From assembly GCA_963674685.2 (NCBI GenBank), contig CAXXWT010000003.1, forward strand, positions 806,001 to 870,000: a DNA stretch of 64,000 nt. The letters are read 5' to 3'. The notes beneath the pieces are model-generated. The model had not been told where the DNA came from. It worked only from the letters and a program-made list of their open reading frames with translations, and searched no databases. A program made the position numbers and the translations under genes. This document shows positions 1-7,605 of the stretch, piece after piece (within the stretch, counting starts at the first letter, position 1; the number at the start of each line of letters is the position of its first letter). This DNA is from G963674685 sp963674685. GTDB lineage: Bacteria > Lernaellota > Lernaellaia > JACKCT01.

Positions 1-807
1 TGGGCGAGCTTTTCACTGATTTTTTCCAGCATCACCATTTTCAACGTGTATGAGGATTACTACGCGTTTATCAACAATTACTCCAACGCGCAGCCGCTTT
101 TCAGGCTCTGGCCCGACCGGAAGCGATTCGGAAACATTTTTCGAATCTGGCTTTTCAACGTTCGAGCCTGGTCGTCGGAAACGCATCAGACCTTTTTCGA
201 CGCGGTCTGGTACGGCGCCTGCCTGCGGTACGGCCATTGCGATCCCGACGAGATGGAATGGTACAAAGAGGATATGCGAAAAGGGCTGCGCGTCATGTGG
301 GAAGCGCCCAACTATGAACGGGAAGTGACCTGCCGCGACGATTTGCCTTTGGACAATTTCAGCGTCTGGGCGGATCAGTTCCTTTCCGACCACCAATGGA
401 TTACGGATCTGACCGGATTCGACATCGACCCGCAGACCGCCGTGGCTCACGAACTCGACGACCGCTGCTGGTCTTCGGTCATGTGGGAGCGCACGCCTTA
501 CCATATCGAGTGCACCCGCCATGAAAACCAGGCTCACACCGCGCACGGCGCAGATTATCTCATCGCGTATTGGCTGGCGGTCTGGTACGGCGTCGTGCCC
601 GGCGGCGGGCAGGGGGATGCTCCGCTGATCGAAGATGACGACGATGTGAACGACGACTCCGACGATGATCTCGACGATGACGCGGATGATGATTTTGGCG
701 ATGACGATGTCACGAACGACGATGAGGATGACGGGCTGTCGTCAACGATTGTCTCCTCGCCGGATTCGGGAGATGACGATGATGATGACGGCGGCTGCGG
801 GGATTAA
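1..807 (+). CDS. 5'-truncated secreted protein with Asp-rich C-terminal tail
   Basis: The reading frame is open from the first base, so the N-terminus lies outside the window. The visible part is helix-rich and full of Trp, Tyr and Phe. It has an acidic tail from about base 630 to the stop, which ends in Gly-Gly-Cys-Gly-Asp. It resembles the C-terminal third of the protein at 5070-6719: both have a Cys-containing stretch (DRCWSSVMWERTPYHIECT here), then a 'DYLIAYWLA' versus 'DYLVAYWLA' block. The two are therefore paralogues. The family is not one I recognise; an alpha/alpha-toroid fold as in some polysaccharide-active enzymes is only a guess. An in-frame GTG at 46 could serve as an internal start but has no convincing ribosome site. 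Confidence 0.75.
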   Translation, partial: WASFSLIFSSITIFNVYEDYYAFINNYSNAQPLFRLWPDRKRFGNIFRIWLFNVRAWSSETHQTFFDAVWYGACLRYGHCDPDEMEWYKEDMRKGLRVMWEAPNYEREVTCRDDLPLDNFSVWADQFLSDHQWITDLTGFDIDPQTAVAHELDDRCWSSVMWERTPYHIECTRHENQAHTAHGADYLIAYWLAVWYGVVPGGGQGDAPLIEDDDDVNDDSDDDLDDDADDDFGDDDVTNDDEDDGLSSTIVSSPDSGDDDDDDGGCGD

Positions 808-813
808 AAGGTG

Positions 814-1689
814 TTAGCCGCTCCATCCCGCCAGGCGCGTCAGCAGCCACCAGACAGCCTTGCCCTTGCGGTAGCATAAGAAGCAGTGGGAGTGGCCGCA
901 AAGGTCGCAATCCGGGCAATCGTGATTATCGCACCAGCCGGCGCACCAGGGGCAATCCCAGTGGGCGTCGTCGTAATAATTGCCGTCCGGGTCGTAGTAT
1001 TCAATTTCGGCAAAATCAAAAAGCGTGCTGTCATGATCGCGGACGTGGGCGCGAATCTGGTTGTTGTTGCCGCGCTCTTCTTCCTTCGACCACATATCGC
1101 TGGGCCCGGTCATGTAAACGAACGTGACGTCGGGATAATCATTTTCCAGATCCGACATGGCTTTAAGGTACGCCTGCGTATCGTCGGAATCATTGACGGA
1201 TATTCCCGTGCACCACGACCACATGACCACGTTGCAGCCGTCGCTTTCCGAGCTGTCGAGGAAATCCCGCGTGCGCGCGGCCCACTCGGTGTCGCCGTGC
1301 TCACCCAGGTCCCAGCTATGCTCATAGATGTCAGGCCGGGCGTAAAGCCCGCCGTTTTCCTGTTCCAGCATATCGATGCCGGTAATGAGTTGCCCGCCGT
1401 GGGAGGTATGACCGTAGTAGATGAATAAATCGCTGCGCGCCGTTTGAAACATGCCTTCCGGGATTTGGTCGAAGTCGTCCGCGGCGCTGTGGCCGGCGAC
1501 CAGCGCGCCTGAATCCCCATAATCGAAATCGTCGTCGTCGCCGCCGTCGTCATCCGCGTCGTCATCGTCGTCGTCGTCATCGCCCGCGTCATCGTCGTCG
1601 TCGCCGCATCCGAGAAACGGGAAACAGATCAGAATCGCGAAGGCTGACAGAGAAGACAGAGTTTTTAAAATGGTCGACTTCATTTTCAT
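814..1689 (-). CDS. Asp-rich lipoprotein, SGNH-hydrolase-like, Cys-rich C-terminus (paralogue 1)
   Basis: A protein of 291 residues. A hydrophobic signal ends in a Cys (FLGCGDDDD), as in a lipoprotein, followed by an Asp linker of about 35 residues. The globular part has 'YYGHTSHGGQ', 'VVMWSWCTG', 'TFVYMTG' and 'GNNNQIR' blocks, then 'YYDDAHW'. The Ser in the first block, the Asn in GNNNQ and the final Asp-x-x-His look like SGNH/GDSL hydrolase blocks, which is inference. The end carries a dense Cys array (CPWC, CPDC, 'CGHSHCFLCYRKG') that could bind metal or form disulfides. The start ATG overlaps the TGA of the upstream paralogue (ATGA, 1686-1689), so the two are translationally coupled. A longer in-frame start would lie inside the neighbour and was rejected. 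Confidence 0.8.
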   Translation of the reverse strand: MKMKSTILKTLSSLSAFAILICFPFLGCGDDDDDAGDDDDDDDDADDDGGDDDDFDYGDSGALVAGHSAADDFDQIPEGMFQTARSDLFIYYGHTSHGGQLITGIDMLEQENGGLYARPDIYEHSWDLGEHGDTEWAARTRDFLDSSESDGCNVVMWSWCTGISVNDSDDTQAYLKAMSDLENDYPDVTFVYMTGPSDMWSKEEERGNNNQIRAHVRDHDSTLFDFAEIEYYDPDGNYYDDAHWDCPWCAGWCDNHDCPDCDLCGHSHCFLCYRKGKAVWWLLTRLAGWSG

Positions 1690-2654
1690 CCGCTCCATCC
1701 CGCCATGCGCGCCATCAGCCACCAGATTGCCTTGCCTTTGCGGTAACAAAGGAAGCAATGGGAATGGCCGCACAGGTCGCAGTCCGGGCAGTCGTGGGTT
1801 TCACACCAGCTCTCGCACCAGGTGCAGTCCCAGTGCGCGTCATCGTAATATGTCCCGTCAGGATCGTAGTATTCGATGTCGGCGAAATCGAAAAGAACCT
1901 TGCCGTGCTGCCGGCAATACTCCCTGATCTGCTCGTTGTTGCCCCGTTCTTCTTCCACGGACCATTTGTCGCTGGCGCCGGTCATGTAGACGAAGGTGAC
2001 GTCCGGATATTCGTCCTCCAGTTCCGTCATGGCGTCCAAGTACACTTGTGTGTCGTCGGAATCATTCACCGACACTCCCGTGCACCACGACCACATGACC
2101 ACGTTGCAGCCGTCGCTTTCGGGTTCGTCGAGAAAATCCCGCGTGCGCGTGGCCCATTCCGTATCGCCGTACTCGCCCAGATCCCAGCTGTGTTCATAGA
2201 TTTCCGGGCCGGCATACAAAGTGCCGTTTTCCTGTTCCAGCATTTCGATGCCGGTGATGAGTTGTCCTCCGTGGGAGGTATGGCCGTAGAAAATAAACAG
2301 ATCGCTGCGCACGGTCTGGAACATGGCTTCCGGGATCTGGTCGAAGTCGTCCGCGGCGCCGTGCCCGGCGACGAGGTTCGAAGAATCATCGTCATCCGCG
2401 TCGTCATCCGCGTCGTCGTCCGCATCGTCATTGACGTCGTCATCCGCGTCGTCGTTGACGTCGTCATTGACATCGTCGTTAGCGTCGTCGTTTGCGTCAT
2501 CGTCGGAATCATCGTCGCTGTCGTCGTCGGGATCGGCCGCGTCGTCGTCATCCGCGTCGGCGTCGTCGTCCGAATCGTTTGATCCTCCCCCGCAGGAAAA
2601 GACAAATACGCCAAAGATTGCCGTCAGGAAAAGTATGAGCATTCGGCGGTTCAT
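1686..2654 (-). CDS. Asp-rich lipoprotein, SGNH-hydrolase-like, Cys-rich C-terminus (paralogue 2)
   Basis: A protein of 322 residues. The start at 2654 was chosen because GGAG sits six bases upstream; an ATG at 2660 would overlap that site. The signal peptide ends 'VFVFSC' at the lipidation Cys. An Asp/Asn linker of about 85 residues follows, then a domain nearly identical in layout to paralogue 1: 'FYGHTSHGGQ', 'VVMWSWCTG', 'GNNEQIR', 'YYDDAHW', and the Cys-rich end with 'CGHSHCFLCYRKG' and 'AGWSG'. It is the first gene of a two-gene operon with paralogue 1. The protein is probably anchored to a membrane and exposed through the acidic spacer. Substrate is unknown. Confidence 0.82.
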   Translation of the reverse strand: MNRRMLILFLTAIFGVFVFSCGGGSNDSDDDADADDDDAADPDDDSDDDSDDDANDDANDDVNDDVNDDADDDVNDDADDDADDDADDDDSSNLVAGHGAADDFDQIPEAMFQTVRSDLFIFYGHTSHGGQLITGIEMLEQENGTLYAGPEIYEHSWDLGEYGDTEWATRTRDFLDEPESDGCNVVMWSWCTGVSVNDSDDTQVYLDAMTELEDEYPDVTFVYMTGASDKWSVEEERGNNEQIREYCRQHGKVLFDFADIEYYDPDGTYYDDAHWDCTWCESWCETHDCPDCDLCGHSHCFLCYRKGKAIWWLMARMAGWSG

Positions 2655-2819
2655 GAGCATCTCCAGTGTGAAGAATGCAGGCTCTCGATCCGGGAAAGCC
2701 CTGCAAGGCAGGAAGGAGAGCCTACGATGCACGATAAAAGCAGTTTATCGCATGTCCGTTGGGAATGTAAGTGCCTCGTCATTTTCATTTTGCATTGTGG
2801 CGAACGAAGCTGACCGGAT

Positions 2820-3896
2820 TTACTCACTTTCAAGTAAATGCCGCGATATTCGCTCACGTGCGAAACGGATCGCTTCGTGAAGCTTCTTTTCAAGCAAATC
2901 ACGAGGCGGCAGGTCGGTGAGATACTCGGCCACGCGGACACCGGCCTTCTCCAACCGCAATAGTTCTATATGTTCGCTCGACTTGCCCGCACAAAGGATC
3001 AGGCCAAGGGGCGAATCCTCGCCTTCCTGCATCTCATAATTTTCCAGCCAGCGCAGATAGAGTTCCATCTGCCCTTTATACGCGGCCTTGAAACGATCCA
3101 ATTTGAGGTCGATGGCAACCAATCGCCGCATTTTTCGATGATAGAAGAGAAGATCGATGTAGTAATCCTCATGATCCACCGTAATGCGTTTCTGTCGTGC
3201 GACAAAGGAAAAGCCGATCCCCAGTTCCAGGATGAAGGCTTCCAGTTCCCGCAGGATCGCCGTTTCGAGATCCTTCTCGCTATAAGGTTCTTTCAGTCCG
3301 AGGAAATCGAGGAAATAAGGATCACGGAACACAATATCGGGCGTCATGCGGTCCGCCGTTTTCAGGTCGTCCAACTCGCGTCGAATGATCGCTTTCGGCT
3401 TCTTGGCGACCGCCGTTCGCTCGAAGAGCATCTTGTTGATTTTTTCACGCAACGTTCGGACGCTCCATCGCTCGATCCGGCACATCTCGATATAAAAGTC
3501 GCGACGCAACGGATCATCCAGCGCCATAATCTCCAGAAAATGGGACCAGGACAATTGTGCGGACAGTGTCTGCACTACTTCACGGTCCGGGAAGAACTCG
3601 TTAAATCGGATCATTCTGAAAAGATTCGGGCGACTAAATCCTCTTCCGTATTCCGCGGTCAATTGTCTCGACAGTGTTGAGACAATCTGCTCGCCATAGG
3701 CCGCGCGACCTTCGCCTATCAACTCCCGCTTGATCCGCTCGCCGACGGACCAGTAAAGCAGTGTCATTTCCGTGTTGACTGCTGCTGCCATGCGTTGCCT
3801 GGCGGATTCGATAAGAGAGCGCAGATCATTCAGGAGATCGGCGGGAATTGCCATATCCGTCGAACGCTGTCCTTTTTTTGCCACATTGTTCTTCAT
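2820..3896 (-). CDS. DUF1016/YhcG-type PD-(D/E)XK nuclease domain protein
   Basis: A protein of 358 residues. The N-terminal helical half has the DUF1016 pattern: 'LYWSVGERIKRE', 'YGEQIVSTLSRQL', 'GRGFSRPNLFRMIRF', 'LSWSHFLEIM'. The C-terminal half has the nuclease core 'YYIDLLFYHRKMRRLVAIDLK', carrying the Asp and the x-D-x-K residues of a PD-(D/E)XK site. Length is typical of the family. These genes are usually accessory, often near restriction systems or mobile DNA; their in vivo role is unclear. It stands alone between two members of the SGNH-like lipoprotein family, on the same strand. It shares no obvious function with them and is probably a horizontally acquired insertion into the paralogue array. 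Confidence 0.9.
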   Translation of the reverse strand: MKNNVAKKGQRSTDMAIPADLLNDLRSLIESARQRMAAAVNTEMTLLYWSVGERIKRELIGEGRAAYGEQIVSTLSRQLTAEYGRGFSRPNLFRMIRFNEFFPDREVVQTLSAQLSWSHFLEIMALDDPLRRDFYIEMCRIERWSVRTLREKINKMLFERTAVAKKPKAIIRRELDDLKTADRMTPDIVFRDPYFLDFLGLKEPYSEKDLETAILRELEAFILELGIGFSFVARQKRITVDHEDYYIDLLFYHRKMRRLVAIDLKLDRFKAAYKGQMELYLRWLENYEMQEGEDSPLGLILCAGKSSEHIELLRLEKAGVRVAEYLTDLPPRDLLEKKLHEAIRFARERISRHLLESE

Positions 3897-4034
3897 GCTC
3901 TAATCCTTGACCCGAAAACCTTAAAAAAATGTTTCGGAGTGCCGACCTGAATATCAAGGTGATCAAGCGCAAATGAAATGCCGCAACAAACAAACCTCGA
4001 AGGGCTTTTTATGAACTACAGCCAAAACGACTTA

Positions 4035-5060
4035 TTATGTTCCGTCCCATCCGGCCAGCCTGGCCATCATCCACCAGAAAGCCTGTCCCTTGCGATAACA
4101 GTTGAAGCAGTGGGAATGGGCGCAGTACCCGCACTCTGGGCACTGGCCTGGATGCGCGCCGCACCAGTCGCCGCACCAGTAGCACTGGTCGTCATCGTGG
4201 GGATAGTTCACGCCGTCCGGATCCCAGCTTTCGATGTCGGCGAAGTCGAAAAGGATTTTGTTGTTTTGCGCGCAGTAGTCGCGAATCTGCTGATTCCTGG
4301 CCAGCAGGTTTTCTTCGTTGTCCTCATCCAGGTGTCCGGTCATGTAAATGAATGTTCTGTCGGAATAATCGGCCTCAAGCTGCTCCATGGCGGCCAGGTA
4401 TGCGTTGATTCCATCGACCGTATTGTCGGAACATCCGCCGCACCAGGACCACATGACCACGTTGTAGTCGTCGTTGTCGTCGCTATCCAAAAAGGTTTCG
4501 GTGGGCGAAACCCAGCTCGTATCCCCCAGGTGGCCCAGGTCGTCCCAGATTTCATGAAAGACCGGCGATTCGTACAGGACGCCGTCCTCGCCGGCCAGAA
4601 TGTTGACGCCGGATACGACCTGACTGCCGTGGGACGTATGGCCGTAGAATATTTTTAAGTTGTCCCGGATCTGTTGAAACGTACTTTCAGGGATATCGCC
4701 GAAATCGTCCGCGGCCTCGTGCCCCGCGGTCAGCGCGCTTTCGGTATCATCGTCCGCGTCGTCGTCGATATCGTCATCGAGGTCGTCGTTCAAATCGTCA
4801 TCCGCGTCGTCATTTACGTCGTCGTTCAAATCGTCGTCCGCGTCGTCATTTACGTCGTCGTTCAAATCGTCGTCCGCGTCGTCGTCATCGACATCGTCGT
4901 TCGCATCGTCATCGACATCGTCATCCGCGTCGACCGCGTCATCATCGTCAGCCTGCCCTGAGCTTGTCGAAGGGTCATCGTCGCCGCAGGCCCAAATCGC
5001 GGTTGCCGATAAAAAGACCAGCAGGGCGAGAAATATAACGTTCCGAAAAGATGCTTTCAT
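4035..5060 (-). CDS. Asp-rich lipoprotein, SGNH-hydrolase-like, Cys-rich C-terminus (paralogue 3)
   Basis: A protein of 341 residues. The signal peptide MKASFRNVIFLALLVFLSAT leads to 'IWACGDDD', a lipobox Cys. The acidic linker holds three copies of a 36-bp repeat and, near its start, a non-acidic insert Pro-Ser-Thr-Ser-Ser-Gly-Gln-Ala encoded by a dispersed palindromic repeat. The domain matches paralogues 1 and 2: 'FYGHTSHGSQ', 'NVVMWSWCGGCSD', 'RNQQIRDYC', and the Cys-rich end with 'CAHSHCFNCYRKG' and 'LAGWDGT'. It differs in lacking the His of the 'YYDDAHW' block, which reads 'PHDDDQCYW'. If that His is catalytic, this copy may be inactive or use another residue. Function unproven. Confidence 0.8.
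   Translation of the reverse strand: MKASFRNVIFLALLVFLSATAIWACGDDDPSTSSGQADDDDAVDADDDVDDDANDDVDDDDADDDLNDDVNDDADDDLNDDVNDDADDDLNDDLDDDIDDDADDDTESALTAGHEAADDFGDIPESTFQQIRDNLKIFYGHTSHGSQVVSGVNILAGEDGVLYESPVFHEIWDDLGHLGDTSWVSPTETFLDSDDNDDYNVVMWSWCGGCSDNTVDGINAYLAAMEQLEADYSDRTFIYMTGHLDEDNEENLLARNQQIRDYCAQNNKILFDFADIESWDPDGVNYPHDDDQCYWCGDWCGAHPGQCPECGYCAHSHCFNCYRKGQAFWWMMARLAGWDGT
4789..4896. repeat. Three 36-bp tandem repeats inside an Asp-rich linker
   Basis: A unit starting TTCAAATCGTC recurs at 4789, 4825 and 4861, a period of exactly 36 bp (12 codons). It encodes an Asn-Asp-Asp/Ala-Asp-Asp-Asp pattern on the minus strand. The same 36-bp period occurs in the linker of the gene at 5070-6719 (6457, 6493 and a variant near 6529). 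The repeats keep frame, so linker length can change by slippage without harming the protein. Confidence 0.8.
4951..4974. repeat. Small dispersed palindromic repeat inserted in frame in a coding region
   Basis: The core CCCTGAGCTTGTCGAAGGG interrupts the otherwise GAY-codon linker of the gene at 4035-5060. Read on the coding strand it gives PSTSSGQA. I recognise this core, with its translations such as PSTSSGQ and PEPVEG, as a dispersed repeat seen in many unrelated environmental bacterial genomes. The identification is from memory. Its outer bases are inverted-repeat-like (CCCT/AGGG). Confidence 0.65.
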
Positions 5061-5069
5061 ATTTCACTC

Positions 5070-6719
5070 CTACAAGGTTTTGTCGATGAACTTATGATAC
5101 GACGCCAGCCAGTAAGCGACAAGGTAGTCCACGCCGGGGCGCGTAACCTGCGGCGATTCCGAACCGCACGGCTCGATTCGGAAAGGATTGCGCTGCCACA
5201 AAAAATCCGTGGAGCATTGTTCCAAAACCGGATGCGCTTCCTCGGATTGCGGGTCCACGTTTCCCAGAAGTTCTTCCAGGAAGGGATACTGAGTCATAAG
5301 GCCGTCGAGGAATACCGAAACGGGATCGAGGACTCCGTCCGGCGGATCGACGAAATATACGTCATTGGGCGCATCGCGGAATTCGTTGAGATCCTGCTCA
5401 AGCTGCTCCTGGTACGGATCGTCGATCGCCGGTTCGTAATATCCCTGGCTCATGAAAATCGCGTTGAAAAAGGCGTTGTGGGAAAGGCGTGTGAAGGAGT
5501 GGGTTTGCTCGTCGAACAGCGTCATGAGGTAATTGTAATCGTCTTCCCATAAATAAACTTTGGCCAGGCGCAGCAGCGTGTACATGTTTTGGTGCCCGAG
5601 ATTGTTGCCGTAGTACTGGGCGTATTTATTCATGAGCGTGATGTTCATCAGCCGCAGATAAGTGCGCTGTGAATCGGCGATCCATTTTTGCACGACTTCC
5701 TTGTAGCGGTTCTCGCCGGTCATGTGATAACCGATCAGAGCCCAGCACAGTTGCTGCGTGGGCAGGACGTTTGGCGCGGCGGTGGTCGGCGCTCCGTCCG
5801 CGTCGATGATCCACCAGTTCGTGGCCAGAAGCTCGTCCAGAACTTCCGTCACATTGGCGACGATCATGTCCTTCATGTCCTCGTCGTCCACGAGGTCGTA
5901 GGCCGTGGCCATGCCGAAGAACCACCCGGTGTATTGATCCCGGCTAGTGTTGCCGTCCCACCAGTCCCCGGCAAATTCGCCGTCCTCGATATGATGGCAG
6001 TTGTCGCGCTGGTCGCACCAGGCGTCGCCGCCGTAGTAGTTGTACATGAGGTCGTCTTTAGGGGCTGTATAGCGGGCGATAAAACCGGTGCGTCCCGTGA
6101 CGTGCAGGTGCCGATCCAGTGACGTGGCGGCGCGGATGGCGTTGGCCTTGGCGACCGGATCGCCGGTGACGTAATAACGCAAAGACTGGCTGACCAGGTA
6201 GGTGCCGGTCCAGATGCAACTGTCGCCGTAATCGCCGTAATGACTCACTTCCGTGCGGTCGCCGTTGGTGAAGATGACCTGCCCGACAGTGCTGCCGTAA
6301 TAGGGCTGGTGCCAGTCCAGGTGGAACTGGTCGTAGCTTTCGGCCTTCAGGCGGTCCGGGCCGGGATCAGGAGTCTCGTTGTAATCCTGCGCCTCGATAT
6401 TGGATTGCGGCCAGGGAGCCACGAATAAATCATCGGCGTCATCGTCGACGTCATCATTCACATCATCGTCAATGTCATCGTCGGCGTCGTCGTTCACATC
6501 ATCGTCAATGTCATCGTCGGCGTCGTCGTTGACATCATCGTCCGCGTCATCATCCGCCGTGTCGTCGTCCGCCGGCGAAGCCGTGTCGTCGTCGGTCGCG
6601 TCCGCGTCGTCATTGTCGTCGTCATCGTCTCCGCATGCGCTCATGGCAAAAAGCATGGCGAAAACGGCCAGGAAGCAAAGCCAGGCTCCCGAATGAAATT
6701 TGCGTATCCTTATGTCCAT
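5070..6719 (-). CDS. Asp-rich lipoprotein with large helical domain, paralogue of the protein at 1-807
   Basis: A protein of 549 residues. The start at 6719 has GGGGGA seven bases upstream. The signal peptide ends 'LFAMSAC' with Cys29, the likely lipid attachment site, followed by an acidic linker of about 70 residues with 36-bp-period repeats. The rest is one long Trp/Tyr-rich helical domain without membrane segments: 'GDSCIWTGTYLVSQSLRYY', 'DQYTGWFFGMATAYDLVDD', 'NLGHQNMYTLLRLAKVYLW'. Repeated helical hairpins with aromatic residues suggest an alpha/alpha toroid like those of six-hairpin glycosidases, but I see no diagnostic catalytic motif. The last 60 residues match the protein at 1-807. 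It diverges from the flavoprotein gene at 6871. Confidence 0.8.
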   Translation of the reverse strand: MDIRIRKFHSGAWLCFLAVFAMLFAMSACGDDDDDNDDADATDDDTASPADDDTADDDADDDVNDDADDDIDDDVNDDADDDIDDDVNDDVDDDADDLFVAPWPQSNIEAQDYNETPDPGPDRLKAESYDQFHLDWHQPYYGSTVGQVIFTNGDRTEVSHYGDYGDSCIWTGTYLVSQSLRYYVTGDPVAKANAIRAATSLDRHLHVTGRTGFIARYTAPKDDLMYNYYGGDAWCDQRDNCHHIEDGEFAGDWWDGNTSRDQYTGWFFGMATAYDLVDDEDMKDMIVANVTEVLDELLATNWWIIDADGAPTTAAPNVLPTQQLCWALIGYHMTGENRYKEVVQKWIADSQRTYLRLMNITLMNKYAQYYGNNLGHQNMYTLLRLAKVYLWEDDYNYLMTLFDEQTHSFTRLSHNAFFNAIFMSQGYYEPAIDDPYQEQLEQDLNEFRDAPNDVYFVDPPDGVLDPVSVFLDGLMTQYPFLEELLGNVDPQSEEAHPVLEQCSTDFLWQRNPFRIEPCGSESPQVTRPGVDYLVAYWLASYHKFIDKTL

Positions 6720-6870
6720 CTGTCATCCCCCAAAGAAAATCACGATCAAATTCAACTCCAAAGCCCATGATACAGGCGATAATCCCAAAATGGAATTGTC
6801 GATAGCATTAAAATCCCGTAGATTCCCTTTTCGTGTTGTGTATCAACCTAAAAACCTCAAAGAGGTTGTC

Positions 6871-7509
6871 ATGAAAATTCTGGCTGTTTGCGGTTCGCCC
6901 ATTGCCGATGGGAATACCTGTCGCTTCATTCAAAAAGCCGTGGAGCCGGTCGCCGCCCACGCGGATGTGGAGATCGTCGAACTGGCCGGCAAGGAGGTCG
7001 GCGACTGCGTGCATTGCGACTGGTGCCTGAAAAACAAGGATCCGAAAAGGATTTGCCGTCTTGAAGACGACGGAACCGAGATACTCGGCAAAGTCAAAGA
7101 GTGCGACATCCTGATTCTGGCGACGCCCACGTATTTCGCCCGCATGAGCGGACGCCTGGCGGCGTTGATCGACCGGATGAGGCCGATGGTCGTCAGCACG
7201 ACGCACGACGGATGCATGACGGACAAGCCCGGCGTGGCGCTGGCCCTGTCCTGGTACCGCAACGGCGGCGTCGAGACGGCCCTGCTCGCGCTGGTCTACT
7301 CGTTTCTCATCCTGGAAATGCTTCCGGTGACATCTCATAATGAAGGCGCATTTTTCGGCGGCGCCGGCCTGACGAATCTGGATATTCTTCCCGTCGAGCA
7401 AGACGACCCGCATCCGATCGAATCCGACGAAGTGGGCCTTTCGTCGGCTCGGGCGTGCGTTATACGAGCCGTGAAATTGCATAAAAAATTAAAAGCGAAA
7501 GTGATTTGA
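6871..7509 (+). CDS. Flavodoxin-like NAD(P)H reductase with iron-sulfur-type Cys motif
   Basis: A protein of 212 residues of the NADPH-dependent FMN reductase / iron-sulfur flavoprotein family. 'GSPIADGNT' near residue 8 is the FMN-phosphate loop. Cys46, Cys49, Cys52 and Cys62 form a C-x2-C-x2-C-x9-C cluster in the place where iron-sulfur flavoproteins bind their cluster. 'ILATPTYFARMSGRLAALIDR' is the usual flavin-contacting segment. The start at 6871 was chosen for AGAGG five bases upstream and because the fold begins there; an upstream in-frame ATG at 6700 would overlap the divergent neighbour. It probably transfers electrons in the cytoplasm; substrate unknown. Confidence 0.88.
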   Translation: MKILAVCGSPIADGNTCRFIQKAVEPVAAHADVEIVELAGKEVGDCVHCDWCLKNKDPKRICRLEDDGTEILGKVKECDILILATPTYFARMSGRLAALIDRMRPMVVSTTHDGCMTDKPGVALALSWYRNGGVETALLALVYSFLILEMLPVTSHNEGAFFGGAGLTNLDILPVEQDDPHPIESDEVGLSSARACVIRAVKLHKKLKAKVI

Positions 7510-7605
7510 TAATTCGCTCGCGTGAAAATGCGACCTGAATTAATATGAATGGCGAAGACGGCGTAATATCAATCATGCCTTGACTCCGCGACTGGGGAAG
7601 CTTTG

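Noticed and set aside
1758..2582. Val/Ile-rich open frame opposite the SGNH-like gene
   Set aside because: It is the complement of GAY-codon runs; hydrophobic runs here are an artefact of Asp codons read backwards.
4789..4896. Possible CRISPR array (36-bp period)
   Set aside because: Units are contiguous without spacers and encode an Asp-rich linker in frame.
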